A DNA stretch of 64,000 nucleotides. Origin: Paenibacillus sp. NEAU-GSW1 (GTDB lineage: Bacteria; Bacillota; Bacilli; Paenibacillales; Paenibacillaceae). Made by a program: the position numbers and the translations under genes. The stretch spans positions 186,001 through 250,000 of the forward strand of contig NZ_WOVL01000001.1 of assembly GCF_009737085.1 (NCBI RefSeq), written 5' to 3'. Under the pieces are notes generated by a model, which searched no databases, was not told where the DNA came from, and saw only the letters and a program-made list of their open reading frames with translations. Positions within the stretch are counted from its first letter, which is position 1. Every line of letters begins with the position of its first letter. Below are positions 52,305 to 63,680 of this stretch, one piece after another.

Positions 52305-54965
52305 ATGGCTGAAAACCAAACGACGCCGGCTATGCCGACAACTTATGATCCGAAAGCCGCTGAACAAAAGTGGTACGACTTTTGGAAGCAAGGACAATTT
52401 TTTAAAGCAGGCAACCGTCCGGATGCCGAACCTTACACCATTGTTATTCCGCCGCCGAACGTAACGGGCATGCTCCACATCGGCCATGCGCTCGACTTTA
52501 CGCTGCAGGATATTCTCGTTCGCACGAAGCGGATGCAAGGTTATGATACGTTATGGCTGCCAGGTACAGACCATGCGGGCATTGCGACGCAGACGAAGGT
52601 TGAGCAAAAGCTGCGCGAGCAAGGAATTTCTCGTCATGATCTCGGACGCGAAGCGTTTCTCGAGAAAGTGTGGGAATGGAAAGACCAGTATGCGAATACG
52701 ATTCGCGATCAATGGTCCAAAATGGGCCTGTCGCTGGACTATACCAGAGAACGTTTTACGCTGGACGAAGGACTTTCTCAAGCGGTGCGCGAAGTATTCG
52801 TTCGTCTTTATGAGAAAGGGCTTATCTATCGCGGCAAAAAAATTATTAACTGGGATCCGGCTGCCCGTACAGCTTTGTCCGATATTGAAGTTGAGTACAA
52901 GGAGCTGAACGGCCATCTGTACCATTTGCAATATCCGCTCAAAGACGGCAGCGGCTTCATTACGGTTGCTACGACTCGTCCAGAGACGATGCTTGGAGAT
53001 ACGGCTGTCGCTGTTCATCCGGAAGACCCGCGCTATAAGCATCTCATCGGCCAAATGATCGTATTGCCGGTTGTCGGCCGCGAAATTCCGATTATCGGCG
53101 ACGAGTATGTTGAAAAGGAATTCGGGTCCGGCGCGGTGAAAATTACGCCAGCGCATGATCCTAACGATTTCGAGGTAGGCCTTCGTCACAACCTTCCGCA
53201 AATTATCGTCATGGACGAAACTGGAACGATGAACGATCAAGCAGGCCCTTATGCAGGCCTTGACCGCGCGGAATGCCGCAAGCAGCTTGTTAAGGATTTG
53301 CAGGAGCAGGGCGTTTGCATCCGCATCGAGGACCATGTTCATCAGGTAGGCCACAGCGAGCGCAGCGGCGCTGTTGTTGAGCCGTATTTGTCGACGCAAT
53401 GGTTTGTAGCAATGAAGCCGCTCGCAGAGCGTGCGATCGAAGCGCAAAAATCAGGCAATGGCGTCAACTTCGTACCGGATCGATTCGAAAAAATTTATTT
53501 GCACTGGATTGAAAACGTACGCGATTGGTGTATCTCCCGCCAGCTCTGGTGGGGCCACCGCATCCCGGCTTGGTATTGCGAGTCTTGCGGTGAAATGCAT
53601 GTAGCTCGCGAGGACGTTGCGGCTTGTCCTTCCTGCGGCAGCGCAGAGCTTAAACAAGATAACGATGTTCTCGATACATGGTTCAGTTCGGCGCTTTGGC
53701 CGTTCTCGACGCTTGGCTGGCCGGAAAAAGCGGAGGACTTTAACCGTTTCTATCCAACCAACGTGCTCGTAACCGGCTATGACATCATCTACTTCTGGGT
53801 AGCGCGGATGATCTTTACGGCGCTTGAGTTTACTGATCAAATTCCGTTCAAGGACGTGCTCATTCATGGTCTCGTACGCGATGCGGATGGCCAAAAAATG
53901 TCCAAATCGCTAGGCAACGGCGTTGATCCGATCGATGTTATCGAGAATTACGGCGCAGATGCGATGCGTTATATGATTTCGACCAGCAGCACGCCGGGCC
54001 AAGATTTGCGTTACCGAATCGAGAAGGTTGAACAGGCCCGCAACTTCGCCAACAAAATTTGGAATGCGTCACGCTTTGCGCTCATGAATTTGGAGGGCGT
54101 TCAAGCTGCGGACATTAACATCAATGTTGAGCTCGGCACGGCAGACCGCTGGATTTTGCATCGGTTGAACGAAACGGTTCGCGATGTAACGCGCTTGATC
54201 GACAGCTATGAATTCGGCGAAACAGGCCGATTGCTCTATAACTTCATTTGGGACGATCTTTGCGATTGGTACATCGAGTTTGCTAAGCTGAATCTGTACG
54301 GCAGCGACGCAGCGACGAAAAAGGCGACGCAATCGGTTCTTGCCTATGTGCTGGACCGGACGCAGCGACTGATTCATCCGTTCATGCCGTTCATCAGCGA
54401 AGAAATTTGGCAGCACCTGCCTCATGAAGGCGATTCGATTACGGTTGCGGCTTGGCCGGTATACGATGCATCGCTTGAGGCGCCGGAAGCGGTCAAGGAA
54501 ATGGAACTGCTGATGGACATGATTCGTTCTGTCCGCAACGTTCGCGCCGAAGTGAACGTGCCAATGAGCAAAAAAATCGAGCTGCTGATCAAGCCTTCGG
54601 ATGCGCAGACAGAAGCGCTGCTGAAACGCAATGAGGAGTTTATTGTACGCTTCTGCGGCACTTCGAAGCTCGAAATCGGCCATGGCCTTGCTGCCCCGGA
54701 CAAAGCGATGACAGCGATCGTTACAGGAGCGGAGCTATACTTGCCGCTCGCAGGCTTGATCGATATTTCGCAAGAAATCGCCCGTCTCGAGAAAGAGCTT
54801 GCAACGCTGAACAGCGAAGTGGAGCGCGTTGAGAAGAAGCTTAGCAATACTGGCTTCGTAGCGAAAGCGCCGGAGAAAGTTATTGAAGAAGAAAAAGCGA
54901 AAATGAACGATTACGCAGATAAGCGCGATAAAGTGCTGGCAAGAATAGCAGAACTGAAAAGCTAA
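52305..54965 (+). CDS. valS: Valyl-tRNA synthetase
   Basis: Class I synthetase charging tRNA-Val. 886 residues. HIGH motif at 58-61 ([15 protein letters not shown]), CP1 editing domain ([28 protein letters not shown]) that clears Thr-tRNA, a zinc-like [14 protein letters not shown] pair, KMSKS at 531-535 ([14 protein letters not shown]), anticodon-binding helices, and the C-terminal tRNA-binding coiled coil from about 820. ATG 52305 has AGGAGG at 52290-52295; the frame stays open back to 52071 through the repeat array, but that part is leader. Controlled by the upstream Val T-box. Confidence 0.97.
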   Translation: MAENQTTPAMPTTYDPKAAEQKWYDFWKQGQFFKAGNRPDAEPYTIVIPPPNVTGMLHIGHALDFTLQDILVRTKRMQGYDTLWLPGTDHAGIATQTKVEQKLREQGISRHDLGREAFLEKVWEWKDQYANTIRDQWSKMGLSLDYTRERFTLDEGLSQAVREVFVRLYEKGLIYRGKKIINWDPAARTALSDIEVEYKELNGHLYHLQYPLKDGSGFITVATTRPETMLGDTAVAVHPEDPRYKHLIGQMIVLPVVGREIPIIGDEYVEKEFGSGAVKITPAHDPNDFEVGLRHNLPQIIVMDETGTMNDQAGPYAGLDRAECRKQLVKDLQEQGVCIRIEDHVHQVGHSERSGAVVEPYLSTQWFVAMKPLAERAIEAQKSGNGVNFVPDRFEKIYLHWIENVRDWCISRQLWWGHRIPAWYCESCGEMHVAREDVAACPSCGSAELKQDNDVLDTWFSSALWPFSTLGWPEKAEDFNRFYPTNVLVTGYDIIYFWVARMIFTALEFTDQIPFKDVLIHGLVRDADGQKMSKSLGNGVDPIDVIENYGADAMRYMISTSSTPGQDLRYRIEKVEQARNFANKIWNASRFALMNLEGVQAADININVELGTADRWILHRLNETVRDVTRLIDSYEFGETGRLLYNFIWDDLCDWYIEFAKLNLYGSDAATKKATQSVLAYVLDRTQRLIHPFMPFISEEIWQHLPHEGDSITVAAWPVYDASLEAPEAVKEMELLMDMIRSVRNVRAEVNVPMSKKIELLIKPSDAQTEALLKRNEEFIVRFCGTSKLEIGHGLAAPDKAMTAIVTGAELYLPLAGLIDISQEIARLEKELATLNSEVERVEKKLSNTGFVAKAPEKVIEEEKAKMNDYADKRDKVLARIAELKS

Positions 54966-54990
54966 GGAGTGGCGTTGAGCTCCGCTCCTG

Positions 54991-56412
54991 ATGTCATGCC
55001 CAAAGATCCTGATGTCAAGAAAGAAGGAACAGCAATTGAACGATAACAATGCGTTAGCTGGACAGGACGGCGGACTTCAATCGTATGCAGAAGCAGTCGA
55101 TTGGATCAACAGTCTTATTCCGTTCGGCATTCGGCCGGGCCTGGACCGGATCGCCAAGCTGCTTGAGCTGCTTGGCAATCCGCATCGCCGGTTAAAGTTT
55201 ATTCATATCGCCGGCACGAACGGCAAGGGATCGGTCAGCGCTTTTCTGACTAGCGTGTTGATCAAGAGCGGCTATGATGTCGGAACGTTTACTTCGCCTT
55301 ATATCACGAAGTTTACGAACCGTTTTCAATACAATGGCGAAGACATTGAAGAAGAAACGCTTCTGCAGCTGTCCAATACGCTAAAGCCGCTGGTCGAGGC
55401 CATTGCGGAAACGGAGCTAGGCTCGCCGACGATGTTCGAGGTAGCGACGGCATTGGCTATTTTATTCTATGCGACTGTAAAATTCCCGGATTATGTCGTT
55501 TGGGAAACCGGACTTGGCGGCAGGCTGGATGTGACCAATATAGTGACGCCGGTTATCAGCGTCATTACGAATGTCGGTCACGACCATCTGGAGCGGCTTG
55601 GCGGCACGCTTGCCAATGTGGCGAAAGAGAAATCAGGCATCATCAAGTCCGGCGTACCCGTTGTAAGTGCCGTTACACAGCCTGAAGTCGTGGAAATCGT
55701 CAAACAAAAGGCTGCGGAGATGAAAAGCACGCTTTATCTCCTCGGCGAGCAGTTTAATTATAACGAGCTGTCGGCTAAGGAAAATGAGCAAAGCTTCCGA
55801 TTTGACGGCTTGTTCCGCTCGATCGAGCCGCTTTCCATATCGCTGAATGGCGCGCATCAGCAGACGAATGCGGCGGTTGCCGTTATGACGCTGGAGGTTC
55901 TGCGCCAATATTACGCCCTCATCGTTGACGATGAGGCTCTTGCAGAAGGACTGCGGGAAGCCGCATGGCCAGGACGGCTGGAGATAGTGTCGCAGTCGCC
56001 CCGCATTCTGGTAGATGGCGCCCACAATCCTGAAGGAGCGGAATCGCTCGTTCAAGCGTTGAGGACCATCTATCGTTATGATCGTTTACATCTCATGATG
56101 GGCATGCTGGAGAATAAGAATCATAGCGATGTTATTAAGCATATACTGCCAATAGTGGATACGATTATCGTGACCGAGCCTGACTATCGGCAAAAAAACG
56201 ATGCAGAGTCGCTTGCGGCGCTCATCCGCAGCGAACGGTCCGTTGACGATTCATTTGAGCTCATCGTTGAGCCGGATTGGCAGACGGCGCTTCAGAAGCT
56301 TCAACAGCTTACCGGGGAATCAGACCTTGGGGTTGTTTCTGGATCGCTTTATTTAATAGCTGACGTTCGCTCCCGCATATTGTACAACTCGGATTCTGAA
56401 AAAGGTTGGTGA
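54991..56412 (+). CDS. folC: Folylpolyglutamate synthase / dihydrofolate synthase
   Basis: Adds glutamate to dihydropteroate and folates. 473 residues from ATG 54991. P-loop [39 protein letters not shown], the [17 protein letters not shown] motif with catalytic acidic residues, [13 protein letters not shown], and [19 protein letters not shown]. Homology begins near [10 protein letters not shown] at about residue 31. The start is uncertain: ATG 54991 has no well-spaced site, whereas TTG 55036 is 6 nt after AGAAGGAA and may be the true start. It follows valS by 25 bp and precedes murC by 7 bp. Confidence 0.94.
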   Translation: MSCPKILMSRKKEQQLNDNNALAGQDGGLQSYAEAVDWINSLIPFGIRPGLDRIAKLLELLGNPHRRLKFIHIAGTNGKGSVSAFLTSVLIKSGYDVGTFTSPYITKFTNRFQYNGEDIEEETLLQLSNTLKPLVEAIAETELGSPTMFEVATALAILFYATVKFPDYVVWETGLGGRLDVTNIVTPVISVITNVGHDHLERLGGTLANVAKEKSGIIKSGVPVVSAVTQPEVVEIVKQKAAEMKSTLYLLGEQFNYNELSAKENEQSFRFDGLFRSIEPLSISLNGAHQQTNAAVAVMTLEVLRQYYALIVDDEALAEGLREAAWPGRLEIVSQSPRILVDGAHNPEGAESLVQALRTIYRYDRLHLMMGMLENKNHSDVIKHILPIVDTIIVTEPDYRQKNDAESLAALIRSERSVDDSFELIVEPDWQTALQKLQQLTGESDLGVVSGSLYLIADVRSRILYNSDSEKGW

Positions 56413-56419
56413 ACCGTCT

Positions 56420-57808
56420 TTGAATACAGCAGAACATGTTCATTTCATTGGAATCGGCGGCTATGGCATGAGTGCTATCGCCCGCGTAATGCTCGAGATG
56501 GGCTATACGGTAACCGGTTCTGATGTCGCCCGTCAGGAATTGACGGAAAAGCTCGCAGCCAAAGGAGCACAAATTTTTATCGGCCATGAACCGGAGCATG
56601 TCAAAGGGGCGGATTTAGTCGTCTATTCCACAGCTCTTTCGAAGGATAACGTGGAACGGAAAGCTGCCGAGGAATTAAACATTCCGGTGCTTCACCGCGC
56701 TCAAATGCTGGCTAGAATTATGAACGCCGGCAAAGGAATTGCGGTAGCAGGAGCGCACGGCAAGACGACGACTTCCTCGATGATCGCGCTCGTTATGGAA
56801 TCATGCAATGCCGACCCGACCTATATTATCGGCGGCGAGATTGTCAACGTCGGCACGAACGCGAAAGCCGGCAAGGGCGAATATGTAGTTGCGGAAGCGG
56901 ATGAGAGCGACGGCTCATTTCTGCAGTATCATCCTGCAATGGCAATCGTTACGAACATCGAACCGGATCATCTTGAAAACTATGACGGCGATTTTGGCAA
57001 GCTTAAATCGGCTTACGTTCAGTTTCTAACGCAAGTAAAAACGGACGGCAAAGCGATCGTCTGCTCGGATGACGAGACTGTTGCCGAGATTTTGCCGCGC
57101 CTTGATAAAGGTACAGCTGCAAAGCTTATTACTTACGGCATTGATGGCGACGCGGAATATAAAGCGGAACGTATTGTGCTTGGCGATCGCAAAGTATCGT
57201 TTGACGTGACTCGAAGCGGGCAAAGGCTCGGCAGCGTAGAGCTTTCCGTTCCGGGACGGCATAACGTATACAATGCGCTTGCGACTGTCATTGCCTGCCT
57301 GGAGGCGGGGCTGTCCTTTGAAAACGTCGCGGAAGCGATTCAGCAATTCAGAGGAGCAAAGCGCCGTTTCCAAGTGCTCGGCGAGGTGAACGATATTCTT
57401 GTTATCGACGATTATGCGCATCATCCGACCGAAATTCAGGCGACGATCAGCGCAGCCAAAGCAACGGGCAAACGGATTGTTGCCGTCTTCCAGCCGCAGC
57501 GATATACGCGCACGTATTTCCTGCTGGATCAGTTCAGCCGGGCATTTCCGGAAGCGGATGAGGTTATTATTACCGACATCTACTCGCCTGCAGGCGAACA
57601 GCAGATTGAAGGCGTCAACTCTCGCAAACTTGTTGAGCTGATTCAATCGAACAGCAATGCGAATACGGCATACATTCCAACAAAAGAAGAAGTGCTCTCG
57701 CATCTTGAGGCGAAGGTCGCTCCGGGCGATCTCGTGATTACGATGGGAGCAGGCGATATTTGGAAAGTAGCCGACGCGCTCGCTAAGAAGCTCAAGGCGC
57801 AGGGCTAG
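56420..57808 (+). CDS. murC: UDP-N-acetylmuramate--L-alanine ligase
   Basis: Adds L-Ala to UDP-MurNAc, first Mur ligase step of peptidoglycan precursor synthesis. 462 residues. N-terminal UDP-binding [21 protein letters not shown] loop [12 protein letters not shown] at 110-121, [38 protein letters not shown] and the C-terminal [18 protein letters not shown]. The start is TTG 56420, preceded by AAAGGTTGGTGA at the folC end; no in-frame ATG lies nearby. It ends the valS-folC-murC run at a clear hairpin. In Bacillus subtilis murC lies elsewhere. Confidence 0.96.
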   Translation: MNTAEHVHFIGIGGYGMSAIARVMLEMGYTVTGSDVARQELTEKLAAKGAQIFIGHEPEHVKGADLVVYSTALSKDNVERKAAEELNIPVLHRAQMLARIMNAGKGIAVAGAHGKTTTSSMIALVMESCNADPTYIIGGEIVNVGTNAKAGKGEYVVAEADESDGSFLQYHPAMAIVTNIEPDHLENYDGDFGKLKSAYVQFLTQVKTDGKAIVCSDDETVAEILPRLDKGTAAKLITYGIDGDAEYKAERIVLGDRKVSFDVTRSGQRLGSVELSVPGRHNVYNALATVIACLEAGLSFENVAEAIQQFRGAKRRFQVLGEVNDILVIDDYAHHPTEIQATISAAKATGKRIVAVFQPQRYTRTYFLLDQFSRAFPEADEVIITDIYSPAGEQQIEGVNSRKLVELIQSNSNANTAYIPTKEEVLSHLEAKVAPGDLVITMGAGDIWKVADALAKKLKAQG

Positions 57809-57832
57809 CTAGAACCGAATAATTGATGTTGA

Positions 57833-57885
57833 AAACCGCGGGATGGACAGGAATGATGTCCTTTCCGCGGTTTATTTGTTTTGGA
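57833..57885 (+). terminator. Terminator after murC
   Basis: AAACCGCGG (57833-57841) pairs with CCGCGGTTT (57865-57873) with an inner GGAC/GTCC, then ATTTGTTTT. Confidence 0.85.
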
Positions 57886-57955
57886 AGATTCATTCATAAT
57901 TCTCTTAAATGTCTCATAGATTACGAGTAGAAGAAAGGGACAAGGAGAGAGCGCT

Positions 57956-59326
57956 ATGAAAACAAACAATCGTATTACTTATCGATTTAACGAGAGCGGG
58001 CAGCCAGTCAATCAGCCGCTTGTCGACAGCACGAGCAAGGAACGCGGCGCAATGAATGAGGCTGAATTATCAAAGCAGCAACAGACAAAGGTCGTTCCCA
58101 TTCATAAAGACAATTATGATTCTTATGGCATAGCCGAATTTTCGCCGTGGAATACGGCGTTTCAAGAAGATATCAGCGCTTTGGAGAAGCTGATCCGAGA
58201 GACGGATGAGCCTTCGGAGAAGAAGCGGCCAAAGGCAATGGAGCCTGCTGTTGAGACGGCGGAGCCTTCGCCGGTTCCCTCTCATTACGAAGAATTCGAA
58301 GGGGTTTCCAGCCCTCGGAATGATATCCGCGTTGTACCGGATTCGGATCATCGCGAGCTTGAAATAGATTTTATAGACGGCAGCGGCGGCAGGCAATGGC
58401 CGGTTCGCCATTATTCAACGCCGCCTTCGTGGATGAAGGTGTTCGCTTCGGTTGCGGCAGCGCTCGCAACAGGCGCGCTGTTCGGCTATTTGCTGCTCAG
58501 CCTGTTCACAGGCGGTTCGCTCTGGCCGGGCGGCGATAATAGCGCGATCAAACCTGCAGGCGGAACCATTGCTGAACCTAACGGCAAAACGGCAGCGTCT
58601 GGCGCAGGAAGCCAATCGGATTCGAACGGTGTGGACGCTGGAACAGCAGGAAAAGGAGTTCCGGCTGGAAGCGTGAGCGGAGAAGCAAGCAAGATTGCTA
58701 ATCTGTCGCTTCCGACACAATCATACTTTTTGCTGCAATACGGTGTGTTTAGCAATGCAGAAGGTCTGCAGGCTGCGATCACGGAGCTCGAAGGCAAAGG
58801 GAGGGCAGCAGCCGGCATTCAAACCGCAACTGATTATAGAGCGTATACAGCCATTTCGGATGACCGCTCGCAAGCGATTGCGCTTAGCAAAGGAATTGAA
58901 GGCATGGAAGTATACGTGAAGCAAATCGATCTGGAAGTGCCGCAGCGATTTCCGTTTGCCGGCGAGCCGACAGCGGCTGAGACTTTTTTTGGCCGGACTT
59001 CCGATGTCGTGGCGATCCTCGGAAAATTGTCGACTGCGCAGCTCGAGCAGCCGCAGCTTTCGCCGCTCGGGACGGCTTCCGTTGAAGCGTGGCAGGAAGC
59101 GCATCGACGTTGGACAGAGAGCGTAAAAGCGATGGAGACGGGCGTAAAGGACAAAGAAGGACAGGAATTTCTCATAAAATTAATTCAATCCGTCAATTCT
59201 GCCGCAAAAGCGATGGAGGAATACGATAAAAAGCCGTCGCAATCGCATTTACACGCTTTGCAAAGCTCGCTGATGAATGCTGTGCTGACACAAAAGCAAT
59301 GGTTTGAGTCAATCAGCGCATTGTAA
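57956..59326 (+). CDS. spoIIB: SpoIIB-like sporulation protein with SPOR domain
   Basis: 456 residues. Cytoplasmic acidic N-terminal part (1-about 158), one membrane helix at about 160-185 (MKVFASVAAALATGALFGYL), a Gly/Ser/Ala-rich linker, a SPOR-type domain at about 255-325 (YFLLQYGVFSNAEGLQAAIT, YRAYTAISDDRSQAIAL) that binds denuded septal peptidoglycan, and a helical C-terminal domain. In Bacillus SpoIIB assists septal thinning during engulfment and sits between folC and maf, as here. ATG 57956 follows AAGGAGAG. It lies in its own unit after the murC terminator. Confidence 0.85.
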   Translation: MKTNNRITYRFNESGQPVNQPLVDSTSKERGAMNEAELSKQQQTKVVPIHKDNYDSYGIAEFSPWNTAFQEDISALEKLIRETDEPSEKKRPKAMEPAVETAEPSPVPSHYEEFEGVSSPRNDIRVVPDSDHRELEIDFIDGSGGRQWPVRHYSTPPSWMKVFASVAAALATGALFGYLLLSLFTGGSLWPGGDNSAIKPAGGTIAEPNGKTAASGAGSQSDSNGVDAGTAGKGVPAGSVSGEASKIANLSLPTQSYFLLQYGVFSNAEGLQAAITELEGKGRAAAGIQTATDYRAYTAISDDRSQAIALSKGIEGMEVYVKQIDLEVPQRFPFAGEPTAAETFFGRTSDVVAILGKLSTAQLEQPQLSPLGTASVEAWQEAHRRWTESVKAMETGVKDKEGQEFLIKLIQSVNSAAKAMEEYDKKPSQSHLHALQSSLMNAVLTQKQWFESISAL

Positions 59327-59388
59327 AGGAAATCAATACTAAGTATAATAAGACGCAGGTGTCATTTCATGGCGAGAGGCGTTGAATC

Positions 59389-59631
59389 ATGAAGAAAAAC
59401 GGCTGGATTTTGATGCTTTTTCTCATACTGGGTTTGCTGGCGGGCGCGTTGCTTTCCCGTTCGCTTGAGCCGGTAGCGGGACTTTCTTTTCTGACCGATT
59501 CGATTGATTCTACATGGTCTCCCGCTTTCGATCTTTACGTATTGCGCCTGGACTTGACGATTCGCCTAAATGTCAGTCTGCTCAGCATTATCGGAGCGGC
59601 GGCGGCGCTTTGGCTATATCGCAAAATATGA
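59389..59631 (+). CDS. DUF4321 small membrane protein
   Basis: 80 residues with two hydrophobic segments: about 5-24 (GWILMLFLILGLLAGALLS) and about 58-76 (VSLLSIIGAAAALWLYR). The pattern LLxGxLLGxxLxP...LSFL...P...DLxVLxLTFGLxxxxNxxxxxG is the DUF4321 layout, and members usually lie just before maf in Firmicutes. Function unknown. A GCGAGAGG-like site precedes ATG 59389. It probably forms one unit with maf and radC. Confidence 0.85.
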   Translation: MKKNGWILMLFLILGLLAGALLSRSLEPVAGLSFLTDSIDSTWSPAFDLYVLRLDLTIRLNVSLLSIIGAAAALWLYRKI

Positions 59632-59667
59632 GCCGCAGGATGAGATCCAGCAAAGCGGCGGCAACAG

Positions 59668-60327
59668 ATGAAGGAGCGCAAATTGGAACCGATTCAATTT
59701 AAAGAAGCTTACATACAACCGATTCGCCGGCTTGTGCTGGCATCGTCGTCTCCGCGCCGGAAGGAACTGGTCGCATTGCTGGGCCTTTCCTTGCCGGTTT
59801 ATATTTTGCCATCGGATGCCGATGAGTCTGTCCCTGAGCAATGGTCTCCCGATCGAATCGTTGAGGAGCTTAGCGTGCGTAAAGCTTTGGCAACTGTCTC
59901 GATGCTGCAAGACAACGATGAAGAGCCGTCGATTATTGTCGGCGCCGATACGATTGTTGTCCTAGACGGCGAGGCGCTTGGCAAACCGAAGGATCGCGAC
60001 GAGGCTTATACCATGCTAAGCAGGCTGCAAGGGCGTTCGCATGAAGTATATACGGGCGTGGCTTGCGTTGCTCGCGAGAGCGGCCGGACGGTCGTAAAGC
60101 ATCGTAAAACGCTTGTGTTCATGAAGCCGCTTAGCGAGGAGACGATTCGCCGTTACATTGCAACGGGAGAATCAGACGATAAAGCCGGCGCGTACGGCAT
60201 CCAAGGATATGGGGCGGCGATAGTTGACCGGATTGACGGATGTTATTTCAATGTTGTCGGCTTGCCGGTTTCGTTGCTGGCGGATATGCTGCATGAATTC
60301 GGCATCGTTGCGTTCGAGAATGGATGA
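59668..60327 (+). CDS. maf: Maf-type nucleotide pyrophosphatase (septum-formation-associated)
   Basis: Hydrolyses dTTP/UTP or modified nucleotides; Bacillus Maf arrests septation in competent cells. 219 residues from ATG 59668. LVLASSSPRRKELVALLGL at about 22-40, SVRKALATV, IIVGADTIVVLDGEALGKPKDRDEAYTML with the catalytic Asp, GRSHEVYTGVA, and DKAGAYGIQGYGAAIVDRIDG. A TTG at 59683, 6 nt after AAGGAG (59671-59676), is an equally credible start. Confidence 0.95.
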   Translation: MKERKLEPIQFKEAYIQPIRRLVLASSSPRRKELVALLGLSLPVYILPSDADESVPEQWSPDRIVEELSVRKALATVSMLQDNDEEPSIIVGADTIVVLDGEALGKPKDRDEAYTMLSRLQGRSHEVYTGVACVARESGRTVVKHRKTLVFMKPLSEETIRRYIATGESDDKAGAYGIQGYGAAIVDRIDGCYFNVVGLPVSLLADMLHEFGIVAFENG

Positions 60328-60377
60328 CATGGAACAATTGAAAGTGAAAACGGGATAACAATTAGGAAAAGGCAGGG

Positions 60378-61073
60378 ATGGACATGGAACCGCAAAGCGA
60401 TATGCTGCGCGATGTCCCCCATGATGAACGTCCGAGAGAGCGCATGATGCAATATGGGGCCGAAGCGCTGAGCCACACGGAATTGCTTGCGATTTTGCTG
60501 CGTACAGGTACGAAGCAGGAATCGGCCGTTCATTTGGCTGGTAAAATTTTGAAGGAATGCGGCAGTTTGCGTAATTTGGTTGATATGAGCATGGACGAGC
60601 TGACAAGCATAAAAGGCATCGGGCCGGCAAAAGCAGTTCAGCTTCGCGCGGGCATTGAGCTCGGCCGAAGATTGACGAAGAGCCGAAACGGCGAGCAAAC
60701 GATCGTTCGCAAGCCTCAGGATGCCGCCGACTTTGTAATGGAGGATCTCCGTTATTTAAAGAAGGAGCACTTCGTCTGCTTGTTTCTAAATACGAAAAAT
60801 CACATTATTGCCCGGGAAACATTGTCGATTGGCACGCTTAACGCCTCGCTTGTTCACCCCCGGGAGGTATTCCGCGCAGCCATTAAATGCAGCAGTGCAT
60901 CGATCATATGCGTTCACAATCATCCCAGCGGCGACCCTCAGCCAAGTCCGGAAGATATCGTTTTAACCGAGCGACTTAAGGAAGCGGGGGAATTGGTCGG
61001 CATCGAGGTGCTGGATCATCTTGTCATTGGAGATGGCAGGTTTATCAGTTTGAAGGAACAAGGTTATTTGTAA
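60378..61073 (+). CDS. radC: RadC-like JAB-domain protein
   Basis: 231 residues. N-terminal helix-hairpin-helix-like region (LTSIKGIGPAKAVQLRAGIE) and a C-terminal JAB/MPN domain with the metal motif HNHPSGDPQPSPED preceded by EVFRAAIKCSSASIICV. Traditionally named for DNA repair, but a RadC repair role is not established; metalloprotease-like chemistry is suggested by the motif. GGAAAAGG lies 5 nt before ATG 60378. It carries the mreB promoter inside its 3' end. Confidence 0.94.
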   Translation: MDMEPQSDMLRDVPHDERPRERMMQYGAEALSHTELLAILLRTGTKQESAVHLAGKILKECGSLRNLVDMSMDELTSIKGIGPAKAVQLRAGIELGRRLTKSRNGEQTIVRKPQDAADFVMEDLRYLKKEHFVCLFLNTKNHIIARETLSIGTLNASLVHPREVFRAAIKCSSASIICVHNHPSGDPQPSPEDIVLTERLKEAGELVGIEVLDHLVIGDGRFISLKEQGYL

Positions 61074-61079
61074 TATAAT
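61050..61079 (+). promoter_or_regulatory. SigA-type promoter of mreBCD
   Basis: TTGAAG (61050-61055), 18-bp spacer, TATAAT (61074-61079), 35 bp before the mreB start. Confidence 0.65.
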
Positions 61080-61081
61080 AA

Positions 61082-62143
<1,062 letters not shown>

Positions 62144-62189
62144 TCGAGAGTCGATTGGGAGAGTACGGAATCGGACATGAAACGGGCAG

Positions 62190-63074
62190 GTGATTGAGCT
62201 GTTTAAGCTGTTTAGAAATAAGCGGATGTTCATGCTTATGTTCGGCTTCATTCTGTTCATTGCGGTCATCGGCTTCTCGCTGAGCGACCGCAAAGAACTG
62301 ACATGGCCGGAGAAATTTCTCGGCGATTCAGTTGGATTTGCGCAGCATCTGTTCTACAAGCCCGCTGGCGTTATAGCGGGCTTCTTTGAGGATATAAGAA
62401 GCTTGCGCACGATCCATGAAGAAAATGAACAATTGCGGTTAACGGCCGCCGCTTATGCACGCGACAAAATCAATTATAATTGGGTTATTAAAGAAAACGA
62501 ACGCCTTAAAGAAGATTTGAATTTTACAGAACGTCAGAAGCAAGTCAATGATTACAAATACAGAATTGCGCAAGTTATTGCGGTAAATAACGATACGTCG
62601 AGCCGGACGATGGTTATTGATCTTGGCTCCAAGAACGGCATTAAGAAAAATATGGCGGTCACGACTGTTGACGGTCTTGTCGGTCTGGTCAGCGAGGTTC
62701 GCCCGTTTACGAGCACGGTAATGCCGATTACCGAGCTGGATGAAACTTCGCCCACGTCGAATCTGATCGCGGCGACGATTCTCGGCCGAGAGGACGAGTC
62801 TTTCGGCATTATTAGCGGCTACAATGAGGAAACGGATCGTCTGCTTATGACCAAAATCGACGAGAAAGACAAAATGATCGTCGATGACGTTGTCATTACA
62901 TCGGGTCTTGGCAACGTTTATCCGCGCGGTCTTGTAATCGGCACGGTCGAAAACAAACAGGTTGGCGACTTCGGGCTTACTTATACGGCATCGGTGAAAA
63001 TCGCGGCTAAATTCGATCATCTGACGGAAGTATTTGTCGTTGAGGTTCCAAGCACGGAGGAGTCCGCCGAATGA
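62190..63074 (+). CDS. mreC: Rod-shape-determining protein MreC
   Basis: About 294 residues. One membrane helix at about 14-32 (FMLMFGFILFIAVIGFSLSD), a coiled coil at about 70-110 (RTIHEENEQLRLTAAAYARD), then the extracytoplasmic beta domain (VIAVNNDTSSRTMVIDLGSK, NGIKKNMAVTTVDGLVG, SNLIAATILGREDESFGIIS). It links MreB to the wall synthases. The start is unclear: GTG 62190 lies within the SD-like GCAGGTGATT, and no ATG occurs before 62226. Its stop overlaps the mreD start (ATGA). Confidence 0.95.
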   Translation: MIELFKLFRNKRMFMLMFGFILFIAVIGFSLSDRKELTWPEKFLGDSVGFAQHLFYKPAGVIAGFFEDIRSLRTIHEENEQLRLTAAAYARDKINYNWVIKENERLKEDLNFTERQKQVNDYKYRIAQVIAVNNDTSSRTMVIDLGSKNGIKKNMAVTTVDGLVGLVSEVRPFTSTVMPITELDETSPTSNLIAATILGREDESFGIISGYNEETDRLLMTKIDEKDKMIVDDVVITSGLGNVYPRGLVIGTVENKQVGDFGLTYTASVKIAAKFDHLTEVFVVEVPSTEESAE

Positions 63075-63607
63075 GCGGAATGAGCTTTAATCGTCTCATC
63101 GTTGTCATGCTGCTCATTTTTTTAATCGAAGGCACGATTATGCCGTGGATTATTCCGCCAGATTTTGCAGGCCGAATCGTTCCTCATTTTACATTCGTTT
63201 TTGTCATGTACGCTGCGTTGTACAGCGGCCGCCATTACGGCTTGCTGCTCGGAATCGCCTTCGGCTTTTTACAGGACATCGTATTTTTCGGACATTTGAT
63301 GGGTGTGCATGCTTTTGTAATGGGACTAATCAGTTATTTTACAGGGCTGCTGCTAGAGCGCCGCAGAAGCACGCTGTTAACGGCGCTGTCGATAATCGGC
63401 CTGGGCTCAATCGTATACGACTCAACCGTCTACTTTATTTATAAAGTGTTCCGCATAACGAACGAGACCTACGCATGGGCGTTACTGGACTACATTCTTC
63501 CGAGCCTGTTTCTGCAGCTGGCGTTTGCATTGGCCTGTTACGTGCCTGCAAGACGGATGAACGAGAATCTTGCTAAGCAAGGCTTGCAGGAGAAGGACGA
63601 AGAATAA
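63071..63607 (+). CDS. mreD: Rod-shape-determining protein MreD
   Basis: 178 residues, five or six membrane helices (LIVVMLLIFLIEGTIMPWII, HFTFVFVMYAALYSGRHYGL, GIAFGFLQDIVFFGHLMGVH, ILPSLFLQLAFALACYVPAR). GFLQDIVFFGHLMGVHAF is the family signature. Integral membrane partner of MreC in the elongasome. ATG overlaps mreC by 4 bp; minC follows 73 bp downstream. Confidence 0.95.
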   Translation: MSGMSFNRLIVVMLLIFLIEGTIMPWIIPPDFAGRIVPHFTFVFVMYAALYSGRHYGLLLGIAFGFLQDIVFFGHLMGVHAFVMGLISYFTGLLLERRRSTLLTALSIIGLGSIVYDSTVYFIYKVFRITNETYAWALLDYILPSLFLQLAFALACYVPARRMNENLAKQGLQEKDEE

Positions 63608-63680
63608 AGCTGGAAATTATCGGGTGCTTGCAGGAATTCGAGCGTTGCGAAAAGAATGGATTACGTTGGGAGGGACAGAC